Positions 9,284 to 18,100 of a stretch of DNA of 64,000 bases are shown in pieces (position 1 is the first letter of the stretch; each line of letters begins with the position of its first letter). The notes under the pieces are model-generated. The model was not told the DNA's origin. It worked only from the letters and a program-made list of their open reading frames with translations, and made no database searches. Location: the NCBI RefSeq assembly GCF_002847305.1, contig NZ_CP025408.1, forward strand, positions 914,001 through 978,000. Reading direction: 5' to 3'. The position numbers and the translations under genes are program-made. The stretch is from Paracoccus tegillarcae. Lineage in GTDB: Bacteria; Pseudomonadota; Alphaproteobacteria; Rhodobacterales; Rhodobacteraceae.

Positions 9284-10069
9284 ATGGCCCCGACCCCGAC
9301 CTCCATGCCTGATCTGCCGCCACCGCCGGACGATGCCGCGCAGGCGCGTGTGCTGGCGCGCAGTCCGGCACAATCGTTTCGCAATGGCATGGTGCAATCC
9401 CTGCCGTTTCTGGTCGTGCTGATCCCGTTTGGCCTGCTGTTCGGCGTCATCGCCAGCGAGGCCGGGCTGGATCTGCTGCAGATCCTGGGCTTTTCGGTTC
9501 TGGTGCTGGCCGGCGCATCGCAATTTACAGCCGTGCAACTGCTATCTGACAACGTACCCGCGCTGCTGGCCGTTGTGTCAGCGCTGGCAGTCAATCTGCG
9601 GATGGCGATGTATTCGGCCTCGCTGGTGCCTTGGCTTGGTTCGGCGCCGGGCTGGCACCGAAGCGCGGTCGCCTATCTTCTGGTCGATCAGACCTATGCG
9701 CTGGCGATCCAGAAATACGAGTTGAACCCGCGCCTCAGCCTGAAACAGCGGCTGGCCTATTTCTATGGCGCGGCGGCGGCGATGTGTATTCCCTGGGCGA
9801 TCTCCAGCATGGTGGGGGCAACGGTGGGCCGTGCCATCCCCGAGACGATCGCGCTGGATTTCGTCATCCCGATCACCTTTCTCGCCATGATCGCGCCAAT
9901 GCTGCGCACATGGGCACATCGCATCGCGGCACTGGTCGCGGTTGTCATGGCGCTGGCATTGTCCTGGATGCCCGCCGGCACCGGCCTGTTGATCGCGGCG
10001 CCCATCGGCATGGCCGCGGGCGCGCTGGTCGAAACCTGGCAGGAACGCCGCCAGCGGGGAACGCGATGA
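9284..10069 (+). CDS. azlC: AzlC-family branched-chain amino acid exporter, large subunit
   Basis: A 261-residue integral membrane protein. The segment PFGLLFGVIASEAGLDLLQI followed by AGASQFTAVQLL and NLRMAMYSASLVPWL is the recognisable core of AzlC/YgaZ proteins, which with a small AzlD/YgaH partner export branched-chain amino acids. About seven to eight hydrophobic helices can be counted. The stop overlaps the azlD start (ATGA). An internal ATG at 9305 is an alternative start that would remove only a Pro-rich cytoplasmic leader. Confidence 0.88.
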   Translation: MAPTPTSMPDLPPPPDDAAQARVLARSPAQSFRNGMVQSLPFLVVLIPFGLLFGVIASEAGLDLLQILGFSVLVLAGASQFTAVQLLSDNVPALLAVVSALAVNLRMAMYSASLVPWLGSAPGWHRSAVAYLLVDQTYALAIQKYELNPRLSLKQRLAYFYGAAAAMCIPWAISSMVGATVGRAIPETIALDFVIPITFLAMIAPMLRTWAHRIAALVAVVMALALSWMPAGTGLLIAAPIGMAAGALVETWQERRQRGTR

Positions 10070-10398
10070 TCCAGCTATCGGATACGCATATCTGGCTGGT
10101 TATCCTGACCCTTGGCGCTGGCACCTTCCTGATCCGCTGGTCGTTTCTGGGTGCGCTAGGCCGCTATGCCATGCCGCAATGGGTACTGCGGCTGCTGCGC
10201 TATACGCCGGTGGCGGTGCTGCCCGCACTGGTCGCACCGCTGGTCATGTGGCCCGCCGCAACCGAGGGGCAGGCAGACCCCGCGCGGCTGGTGGCGGCGA
10301 TTGCGACCATCATCGTCGGGCTGATCTGGAAGAACATGCTGGCCGCGATCATCGCGGGTGCCGGCACCTTGTTCCTGATGCTTCAGTTTCTGGGATAA
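10066..10398 (+). CDS. azlD: AzlD-family small partner of AzlC
   Basis: A 110-residue membrane protein with four hydrophobic segments and the AzlD-type GTFLIRWSFLGALG and LRYTPVAVLPALVAPLV motifs. It overlaps the azlC stop by four bases, as usual for this two-component exporter. Its last 16 bp overlap, tail to tail, the 3' end of the lipoprotein gene on the other strand, so the two genes share coding DNA at their ends and no separate terminator fits between them. Confidence 0.88.
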   Translation: MIQLSDTHIWLVILTLGAGTFLIRWSFLGALGRYAMPQWVLRLLRYTPVAVLPALVAPLVMWPAATEGQADPARLVAAIATIIVGLIWKNMLAAIIAGAGTLFLMLQFLG

Positions 10399-11009
10399 CC
10401 GGTGATCTTGCCGTCCTTCTGACGCAGCAAGACGTTGTGGTTGTTGGCCGGATCGCCGTCCTGATGGCGCTTGGAGGTGGCGCCGGGCAGCGTCACGAAC
10501 CAGTTGCGCAGTGTCAGCGGTGAAAATCCGGTCGGCGCGCCCTCAAAGCCCGGCACCCGGCGCAGAACCTGCCCGGTGCCCACGGCGCAGAAGCTTTTGC
10601 TGACCGCGCCCTGCTGTTCAGCCGAGCGAATCGCGGCATCAGCCACAGCGCGGCTGACGGGCACCCGATCCTCGGCCACCCAATAGGTGCTGCGCGCGTG
10701 GTAATCGATGTAGAAGTTCTTGAAGTTCGGCGTGATCCCGTACAGCACGTCATGCCGTTCGGGGATGCGCGGATGGTTCCAGGTACCGGCGGGATCAAAG
10801 ACGACCCGCTGGCTGCCATTGATCAGCAGGGCCGAATGCCCGCCCTCGCCGCGCGGGATACCGATCACGGTCAACAGCGTGATCGAGGGTGGCTCGTCCG
10901 AGACATAGCGCGATGCGCGAACGGCCTCGTCGCTGGCCCAGATATTATCGGCCCCGCATGCCGCCAATGGCAGGACTGCCGCACCCACCAGAAATGCCCG
11001 TCTTTTCAT
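10383..11009 (-). CDS. Lipoprotein of unknown function, possible permuted papain-like fold
   Basis: A 208-residue protein beginning MKRRAFLVGAAVLPLAAC; the lipobox cysteine is residue 18, so a lipid-anchored envelope protein is likely. I do not recognise a named family. Seen: a GEGGHSALLING segment (His58), a strand VVFDPAGTW, and later SKSFCAVGTGQVLRRVPGF (Cys141). In circularly permuted NlpC/P60-like hydrolases a histidine in such a GHxALxI strand precedes a catalytic cysteine at the head of a helix; the arrangement here fits, but this is inference. The ATG at 11009 is preferred over a GTG three codons upstream. The 3' end overlaps azlD by 16 bp. Confidence 0.7.
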   Translation of the reverse strand: MKRRAFLVGAAVLPLAACGADNIWASDEAVRASRYVSDEPPSITLLTVIGIPRGEGGHSALLINGSQRVVFDPAGTWNHPRIPERHDVLYGITPNFKNFYIDYHARSTYWVAEDRVPVSRAVADAAIRSAEQQGAVSKSFCAVGTGQVLRRVPGFEGAPTGFSPLTLRNWFVTLPGATSKRHQDGDPANNHNVLLRQKDGKITGYPRN

Positions 11010-11043
11010 CACTGCCACCTGCCCGTTCAGCGCGCCTGTTAAT

Positions 11044-11196
11044 TCAGGCGTTCACCAATGCCATGAAGACCAGAACCGCCAAAGAGATGATGACGACCCA
11101 GCTCGACACCCGGACAAAACCGGCAAAGGTCTTTTCATGCTGCGTGGTGTCCATTTCACCGTGTTTGTACTCGGTGGTTTCGTGATGCGTGGCCAT
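11044..11196 (-). CDS. ctaH: aa3-type cytochrome c oxidase subunit IV
   Basis: A 50-residue protein, MATHHETTEYKHGEMDTTQH followed by a hydrophilic turn and a single membrane helix of about 20 residues (WVVIISLAVLVFMALVNA). It matches the bacterial aa3 oxidase subunit IV family in length, in the HKHGEMD-like motif and in its one helix; the Paracoccus denitrificans protein is also about 50 residues. This subunit wraps the oxidase core and is dispensable for activity in Paracoccus. GGAGG lies 7 bases before the ATG. The gene lies apart from any other oxidase gene in this window. Confidence 0.88.
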   Translation of the reverse strand: MATHHETTEYKHGEMDTTQHEKTFAGFVRVSSWVVIISLAVLVFMALVNA

Positions 11197-11249
11197 GCGC
11201 CCCTCCGTTTCAGGTTTGGTTTCTGCGATAGCCGATTGCGCGCCGCCTG

Positions 11250-12272
11250 TCACGCCCCCCACAGCACTGCGCCGTCGCTTTCGCCGACGGCGCTGACTGT
11301 GCCCGATTGGCGCAGGCGGTTGATATGGGCCACGGCCTCGACCAGCGCCAGACCGAACTCGCCCTCGCCGATGCGGCGTTTGAAGATGATGTCGAAGCAG
11401 CCGACCGCCGTTCTGGGGCCGTCCCGCAGCGCCGAGGTCATGCGATCCAGCGCGCCGATGTGGTTGTCGATCAGTTGCTTGAGCCGCAGTGGCAAACCGT
11501 AGAACGGCAGCTTGTGGCCGGGCAGGATCAGGTGGCGATCCTCTGCCAGTTCGGCAAACCGGCGGCACGATGCCAGCCAGTCGCCCACCGGATCGGCCTC
11601 TGGCTCGGTCGGGTAGACCCCGAGATTGGGCGAGATCGAGGGCAGCAACTGGTCGCCACCCAGCACCAGATCATCATCCTCGGACCAAAAGGTCGCGTGC
11701 TCGGGCGCATGCCCGTCACCCATCCAGACGCGCCAGTCGCGCCCGCCAAAGCTGACCCGGTCGCCGTCGGTCAGCCGGGTAAAGCCCAAAGGCAGGGGAT
11801 GCACGGAATCGGCAAAGTTGAACGGGCGCTCGGCGGCGCGCCGTTCCAGCAGATCGGAGGGCATCCCGGCCTTGCGCCAGAAATCCAGCGATTGCGGGGA
11901 CGGCACCCCTTGCTCGTCCAGCACCAGCATTCGCGCGGTCAGCCAGGCGGTGCGGCTCATCCACAGCTCGGCATCCTGTTGGGCCATGAACCAGCCGGCC
12001 AGCCCGATATGGTCGGGATGATGATGGGTGCCGATCACCCGGCGGACCCGGAGACCCCGCAACGGCCCGTCGATCAGACCCTGCCAGATCGCCCGGCTGC
12101 GCCGCGAATCAAAGCCCGTATCAACGATGGTCCAGCCGTCGCCTTCGTCCAGCGCATAGACATTCACGTGGTCCAGCGCCATCGGCAGGGGCAGCCGCAT
12201 CCACAGCACGCCCTCGGCCATTTCGATGGCTTCGCCCTCACCGGGTGGCTGCTCATGCGGATAGCGGATCAC
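11250..12272 (-). CDS. MBL-fold metallo-hydrolase
   Basis: A 340-residue metallo-beta-lactamase-fold hydrolase. The metal-binding motif GTHHHPDHIGLAG is intact, followed by MGDGHAPEHATFW and LGGDQLL and a late LILPGHKLPF histidine. The C-terminal 60 residues (DIIFKRRIGEGEFGLALVEA) form the winged-helix tail often attached to this subgroup. The start is a GTG at 12272 that overlaps the TGA of the acyl-CoA dehydrogenase (GTGA), so the two are translationally coupled. A thioester or other ester substrate is plausible given the partner (inference). Confidence 0.87.
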   Translation of the reverse strand: MIRYPHEQPPGEGEAIEMAEGVLWMRLPLPMALDHVNVYALDEGDGWTIVDTGFDSRRSRAIWQGLIDGPLRGLRVRRVIGTHHHPDHIGLAGWFMAQQDAELWMSRTAWLTARMLVLDEQGVPSPQSLDFWRKAGMPSDLLERRAAERPFNFADSVHPLPLGFTRLTDGDRVSFGGRDWRVWMGDGHAPEHATFWSEDDDLVLGGDQLLPSISPNLGVYPTEPEADPVGDWLASCRRFAELAEDRHLILPGHKLPFYGLPLRLKQLIDNHIGALDRMTSALRDGPRTAVGCFDIIFKRRIGEGEFGLALVEAVAHINRLRQSGTVSAVGESDGAVLWGA

Positions 12273-13966
12273 GCGCCAAAGGCCCCGGCAAGCTGTTCGT
12301 CGGTGATGGCACCCAGATCTTCCAGCCCCGCCTGCGCCTCGATCAGATCGGCGGCATAGCGCGGCAGGATGCGGGTGATATAGATCCGCGCCAGCGTGAC
12401 CCGGCCCGCATCGCCCGTCTGCGCCGCCCGCAGGTGGAACCATGCGCCCAGCACACGCGCAAAAGCATCCAGATAGGGCACTGCGCCGGCAAAGCGGTCC
12501 TGCAGATCACGATCCACCATTGCCTGAGTGGCCTCGAGCAGGTTTTCGGCCGCGCGCCAGACCTCGCCGGCCAGATCGGGGAAATCGCCCTGCGCGGCCT
12601 TGGCGGTGTCCATCACCTCGTCCAGCAGGCGGGTTGCAGCCTCGCCACCATCCGACAGCTTGCGGCCAACCAGATCCATCGCCTGAATGCCGTTCGTGCC
12701 CTCATAGATCGGAGTGATCCGCACGTCGCGCAGATATTGTGCAGCACCGGTTTCCTCGATGAAGCCCATGCCACCATGAACCTGAATGTTCATATCCGCC
12801 ACCCGGCAGCCGACATCGGTGCCATGCGCCTTGGCGATGGGCGTCAGGAATGCTGCACGGGCGGCGCATTCAGCGTCATCCGTAGCCCGCGCCATGTCGG
12901 TGCTGACAGCCGTTGCCAGACAGATCGAGCGGGCGACAAAGACCTCGGCCCGTGCCGTCGCCAGCATCCGGCGCACATCGGCATGGCGGATGATCGGGCC
13001 GAACTGATTGCGCTCGATGGCATAGGCCACGGCCTGCTGCAGCGCCGCCTCGGCGACGCCGACGCCCTGCACGCCCACGCCCAGACGTGCCGCGTTCATC
13101 ATGGTGAACATCGCGGCCATGCCGCCATGCTCCTTGCCGATCAGCCAGCCGGTCGCGTCTTCATAGCTCATGACGCAGGTCGGGCTGCCGTGGATGCCCA
13201 TCTTGTGTTCCAGCGACACGACCTTGAGGCTGTTTGCCACGCCCGGATTGCCATCGTCATCGGGAATGAACTTCGGCACCATGAACAGGCTGATCCCCTT
13301 GGTGCCCTTGGCCCCGTCAGGCAGCCGCGCCAGAACGGCGTGACAGACGTTTTCCGTCACATCGCTGTCGCCCCAGGTGATAAAGATCTTTTGCCCGGTG
13401 ATCTTGTAGGTGCCGTCGCCATTGGGTTCCGCCTTGGTGGTCAGCGCGCCCACGTCGCTGCCGGCCCCCGGCTCTGTCAGGTTCATCGTGCCGGACCATT
13501 CGCCGCTGTTCAGCTTGGGCAGGTACAGCGCCTTCATCTCGTCGCTGGCATGGTGTTGCAGCGCGTCGATCTGCCCCTGCGTCAGCAGAGGATTGAGTTG
13601 CAAGGACAGGCAGGCCCCCGACATCATTTCGGCCACGGCCATGTTTAGCGCCTGAGGCAGGCCCATGCCGCCATAGTCGGGGTCCGATGCAAGGCTGATC
13701 CAGCCGCCATCCGCAATCGCGCGGAACCCGGCATCGAAACCGGGCGAGGATCGCAGCTTGCCGTTTTCCAGTCGTGCCGGTGTCAGATCGCCAACACGGT
13801 TCAGCGGCGCCAGTTCGTTATCGGCCATCTTGCCGGCTTCATTCAGGATCGCATCCACGGTTTCGGTCGTGGCCTCGGCAAAGAGCTCGGTCTCGGCCAG
13901 CTTTTGAAAGGGCACGATATGATTGAGAATAAAGGCGATCTGGTCGACGGGTGCGCGATAGGTCAT
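12269..13966 (-). CDS. Acyl-CoA dehydrogenase, DmdC-like
   Basis: A 565-residue acyl-CoA dehydrogenase of the long subgroup with an N-terminal MTYRAPVDQIAFIL segment and an extra C-terminal helical domain. The core has GTMNLTEPGAGSDVGALTTK, KITGQKIFITWGD and ITPIYEGTNGIQAMDL, the last carrying the active-site glutamate region. This architecture is that of DmdC, the 3-methylmercaptopropionyl-CoA dehydrogenase of DMSP breakdown, but the same subgroup includes many paralogues with other substrates; no dmdB or dmdD lies nearby, so the substrate is open. It precedes and overlaps the MBL hydrolase gene. Confidence 0.88.
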   Translation of the reverse strand: MTYRAPVDQIAFILNHIVPFQKLAETELFAEATTETVDAILNEAGKMADNELAPLNRVGDLTPARLENGKLRSSPGFDAGFRAIADGGWISLASDPDYGGMGLPQALNMAVAEMMSGACLSLQLNPLLTQGQIDALQHHASDEMKALYLPKLNSGEWSGTMNLTEPGAGSDVGALTTKAEPNGDGTYKITGQKIFITWGDSDVTENVCHAVLARLPDGAKGTKGISLFMVPKFIPDDDGNPGVANSLKVVSLEHKMGIHGSPTCVMSYEDATGWLIGKEHGGMAAMFTMMNAARLGVGVQGVGVAEAALQQAVAYAIERNQFGPIIRHADVRRMLATARAEVFVARSICLATAVSTDMARATDDAECAARAAFLTPIAKAHGTDVGCRVADMNIQVHGGMGFIEETGAAQYLRDVRITPIYEGTNGIQAMDLVGRKLSDGGEAATRLLDEVMDTAKAAQGDFPDLAGEVWRAAENLLEATQAMVDRDLQDRFAGAVPYLDAFARVLGAWFHLRAAQTGDAGRVTLARIYITRILPRYAADLIEAQAGLEDLGAITDEQLAGAFGA

Positions 13967-14074
13967 GGTTTTCCCCCTCGGTTCGGCTTGGCAAAGATGC
14001 GTGGCCGGCCTATGCAGATGTGACGCAACCTTAGCGCGCGTGCAACCGTCAGCAACCTAAACCCGGCGTCACCT

Positions 14075-15025
14075 ATGAAAACCCAGCGCCTCGCCCAGGA
14101 CGAAAGCGGAATTCTGCTTGCCGCTGATTTGCTGCGTCAGGGCCAGACCGTCGCGATCCCGACCGAGACCGTATACGGTCTAGCTGCCGATGCCCGGAAC
14201 GGTCAGGCCGTCGCCGCGATCTATGCGGCCAAGGGGCGGCCCAGCTTTAACCCGCTGATCGTGCATGTGGCGGGGCTGGATCAGGCACGCACCATTGCCG
14301 ATCTGCCGCCCGCCGCGTTGGAACTGGCGCAGGCCTTCTGGCCCGGCGCGCTGACGCTGGTGCTGCCCTTGCGCGCGGATGCTGGCATCGCCTCGCTGGT
14401 GACGGCGGGGCTGGATACGGTGGCAATCAGGGTGCCCGCCGCGCCGGTGGCACAGGCGCTGCTGGCCCAGTTCGACGGGCCGCTGGCCGCACCGTCTGCC
14501 AATGCTTCGGGGCGGATCAGCCCGACAACGGCGCAGCATGTGCTGGACCCGGATGGCGGGCTGGATGGCCGTATTGCTGCTGTGCTGGACGCGGGCCCCT
14601 GCCCCGTCGGGATCGAGTCGACGATCATCGGCTGGCCGCATGGCCGCGCCGCGCTGCTGCGACCGGGCGGCTTGCCCGCCGAGGCGATAGAGGCCGCGAT
14701 TGGCGGAGCTCTGCTGCGCCCAGAGGCCGATCCCGATGCGCCCACCGCACCCGGCCAGTTGACCAGCCATTATGCGCCAAACGCCGCATTGCGCCTGTCC
14801 GCCGAGGTGCCCCGCGCCGGCGAAACCTATATCGATTTTGCCCGCGCCGGCGAGTTTACGCTGTCGGCCACAGGCGATTTGACCGAGGCCGCCGCAAGAC
14901 TGTTCGACACGCTGCGCCGTGCGGACAGTATGGGCCAGCCCATCGCCGTGGCCCCGATCCCCGATCACGGCTTGGGTGCGGCAATCAATGACCGCCTGCG
15001 CCGCGCGGCTGCACCGAGGGGTTAG
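14075..15025 (+). CDS. sua5: L-threonylcarbamoyladenylate synthase (Sua5 type)
   Basis: A 316-residue enzyme that makes threonylcarbamoyl-AMP from Thr, bicarbonate and ATP, the first step of t6A modification in tRNAs reading ANN codons. The YrdC domain shows VAIPTETVYGLAADA, KGRPSFNPLIVHV and APSANASGRISPT; after GQLTSHYAPNAALRL comes the smaller Sua5 domain, which separates it from short TsaC proteins. It is divergent from the DmdC-like gene and convergent with gltB, with a shared bidirectional terminator after it. Confidence 0.93.
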   Translation: MKTQRLAQDESGILLAADLLRQGQTVAIPTETVYGLAADARNGQAVAAIYAAKGRPSFNPLIVHVAGLDQARTIADLPPAALELAQAFWPGALTLVLPLRADAGIASLVTAGLDTVAIRVPAAPVAQALLAQFDGPLAAPSANASGRISPTTAQHVLDPDGGLDGRIAAVLDAGPCPVGIESTIIGWPHGRAALLRPGGLPAEAIEAAIGGALLRPEADPDAPTAPGQLTSHYAPNAALRLSAEVPRAGETYIDFARAGEFTLSATGDLTEAAARLFDTLRRADSMGQPIAVAPIPDHGLGAAINDRLRRAAAPRG

Positions 15026-15053
15026 GCGGCAACATAAGCGGCGCGCAGTACGA

Positions 15054-15086
15054 AAAACGCGGCCCCCGGATCGAGGGCCGCGTTTT
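15054..15086. terminator. Bidirectional intrinsic terminator between sua5 and gltB
   Basis: AAAACGCGGCCC (15054-15065) and GGGCCGCGTTTT (15075-15086) form a perfect 12-bp stem with a 9-base loop. A-run on the left and T-run on the right mean it can end transcription from both sua5 (plus) and gltB (minus). Confidence 0.85.
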
Positions 15087-15106
15087 CATGTCATCAGGCC
15101 TGCGCC

Positions 15107-18100
15107 TTATTCTGCCGGCACAGCGTCCAGATCGCCGGTTTCAGACAGCGGATGCGGCAGATGTGCCAGCATCTCTTTCGGCGTGACCTGCAGGAAGTTC
15201 GGCAGTTCCTCATCCCAATTCTGCAAGATTTCTTCGGCCCGGCGCGATTGGGTTTCCTTGAGATGACGTTCGATCAGTTCCTTCAGCTCGGCCTCCCAAT
15301 GAGCCTGGCCGACAGGGTTCATCACCAGCGATTCGGGGTTGATATAGGCACGCGCCAGCCCTTCAGGATCGTACAGATAGGCCATCCCGCCCGTCATACC
15401 GGCCCCGAAATTGGTGCCGATCCGGCCAAGAATGACAGCAACGCCGCCAGTCATGTATTCGCAGCCATTGGTGCCACAACCCTCGACAACGACGGTCGCG
15501 CCGCTGTTGCGCACCGCAAAACGTTCGCCCGCGCGACCTGCGGCAAAGAGTTGACCAGCCGTCGCCCCGTAAAGCACCGTGTTGCCGATGATGACATTTT
15601 CCGCCGCGTTCAGCGGGCTGATCATCGGCGGACGCACGGTGATGGTGCCCCCCGACAGACCCTTGCCGACATAGTCATTGGCATCGCCGCTGACCTCGAG
15701 TTTCAGGCCCGGCGCGGCAAACGCCCCCAGTGACTGGCCGGCACTGCCGGTCAGCCGCACGGTCAGGTGGTCGGGCTGCAGTTTGTTGCGCATCCCGAAG
15801 GTCTGCACGATCATGCTGGATGTGCGCGTGCCGATGGTCCGGTGCGTGTTCCGCACGGCATAGCTAAGCTGCATCTTTTCGCCGTCGCTGAAAAAGCGTT
15901 CCGCGTCGCGAATGATCTCGGCGTCCAGCGTGTCGGGCACCGCATTGCGCGGCTTGCTGCGGTCATAAACGATCTTGTCGCTGCCATCGACGGTGATCAG
16001 CAGTGGGTTAAGGTCCAGATCATCCAGATGCGCGGCACCGCGGCTGACCTGCGTCAGCAGATCAGCACGACCTATCACCTCGTCCAGCGAGCGTGCACCG
16101 ATCTCGGCCAGAATTTCCCGCACTTCCTGCGCGTAGAAGGTGATCAGGTTGACCACCTTGTCGGCGCTGCCGTTGAACATCGCGCGCAGTTTTTCGTCCT
16201 GCGTGCAGACGCCCACCGGGCAGGTATTCGACTGGCACTGACGCACCATGATGCAGCCCATCGCGATCAGCGCGGCGGTGCCGATGCCGTATTCCTCGGC
16301 GCCCATCATCGCCGCCATGACGATGTCACGGCCGGTCCGCAAACCGCCATCGGTGCGCAGCGTGATACGGTCGCGCAGCCGGTTCATGGCCAGAACCTGA
16401 TGTGCCTCGGTCAGACCCATTTCCCATGGCAGACCCGCGAACTTGATCGAGGTTGCGGGCGACGCACCCGTACCGCCGTTGTGACCCGAGATCAGGATCA
16501 CATCGGCCTTGGCCTTGGCCACGCCCGCCGCAATCGTGCCAACGCCGCTGGAGGCCACCAGCTTGACGGTGATCTTGGCGCGCGGGTTGATCTGTTTCAG
16601 GTCATAGATCAGCTGCGCCAGATCCTCGATGCTGTAGATATCGTGGTGCGGCGGCGGTGAAATCAGCGTCACACCCGGCGTCGAGTGGCGCAGGCGCGCG
16701 ATCAGCGCGGTGACCTTCATGCCGGGCAACTGTCCGCCCTCGCCGGGCTTGGCGCCCTGAGCGACCTTGATCTCCAACTCCTCGCAGGCGTTCAGATACT
16801 CTGCGGTCACGCCAAAGCGACCCGATGCAACCTGTTTGATCTTGGCCGACGGATTATCGCCATTGGGCAGCGGCGTGTGATGCGCCGGATCTTCGCCACC
16901 TTCGCCGCTGTCGGATTTAGCACCGATGCGGTTCATGGCGATGTTCAGCGTCATATGCGCCTCGGGCGACAGCGCGCCCAGGGACATGCCCGGCGTCACG
17001 AACCGCTTGCGGATCGAGGTGATGCTTTCGACCTCTTCGATGGGCACGGGTTTGCCAAACGGCTTGATGTCCAGCAGATCGCGGATGTGGATCGGCGGGT
17101 TGGCCCGCATGGTTTTGCTGAACTGTTTCCACGTGTCGTAGGACGCCCTTTCGCAGGCCACCTGCAACAGCTTCATGGTGTTGGCTTCCCAGGCGTGTTT
17201 TTCGCCGCTGCGACGCAGCTTGTAGAAGCCGCCAACGGGCAACAGATCCACGTTCTCGGTGTGGAAGCCTTTGTTGTGGATGTCCTCAAGCTTGGCCTGC
17301 AAACCGTGCAGACCGATGCCGGAAATGCGCGAATGCATACCGGGGAAATATTCCGCCACCATCGCACGGGACAGGCCCACGGCCTCGAAGTTCAGACCAC
17401 CGCGATAAGAGGACAGGACCGAGATGCCCATCTTGGCCATGATCTTCAGCAGGCCCGCATCGACGGCGTCGCGATAGCGGCGCATATTGTCGATCAGGCT
17501 GCCAGCCAGCAGGCCACGGTCGATCCGATCCTGGATCGAATCCTGTGCCAGATAGGGGCTGACTGTGGTGGCACCGCCCCCGATCAGCACCGCGAAATAA
17601 TGCGGATCGATACATTCGGCGCTGCGCACGTTGATCGAACAGAACGTCCGCAAGCCCTTGCGCGTCAGCCAACTATGCACGGCGCTGGTCGCAAGGATCA
17701 TCGGCATGCCGATGCGGTCCGTCCCCTGCTCTTCGTCGGTCAGCACGATGTGACCGGCACCTGAACGCACGGCGTCCTCGGCCTCGGCGCGGATGCGCGC
17801 AAGCCCCTCGCCCAGAGCATCCTGGCCGGCACCGTCAGAGAAGGTACAGTCGATCACGGTGACCGAACTGTCGAACATCTTCATCATCTCGTCGAATTCG
17901 CCATTGGCGACGAACGGCGTCTCGAGCAGCAGGATCTCGGTCTGGCTGCTGCTTTCATCCAGCACGTTCTTGAGGTTTCCGAACCGGGTCTTGAGGCTCA
18001 TGACGCGTTGTTCGCGCAAGCTGTCGATGGGCGGGTTGGTGACCTGGCTGAAATTTTGCCGGAAGAAATGCGACAGCGGCCGGTATTCTTTCGACAGGAC

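Noticed and set aside
12245..13648. A 467-codon plus-strand open frame over the DmdC-like gene
   Set aside because: Shadow of a clear acyl-CoA dehydrogenase; no start signals and no recognisable domain.
15767..17764. Two long plus-strand open frames over gltB
   Set aside because: They lie within an unmistakable glutamate synthase gene on the other strand and show no domain.
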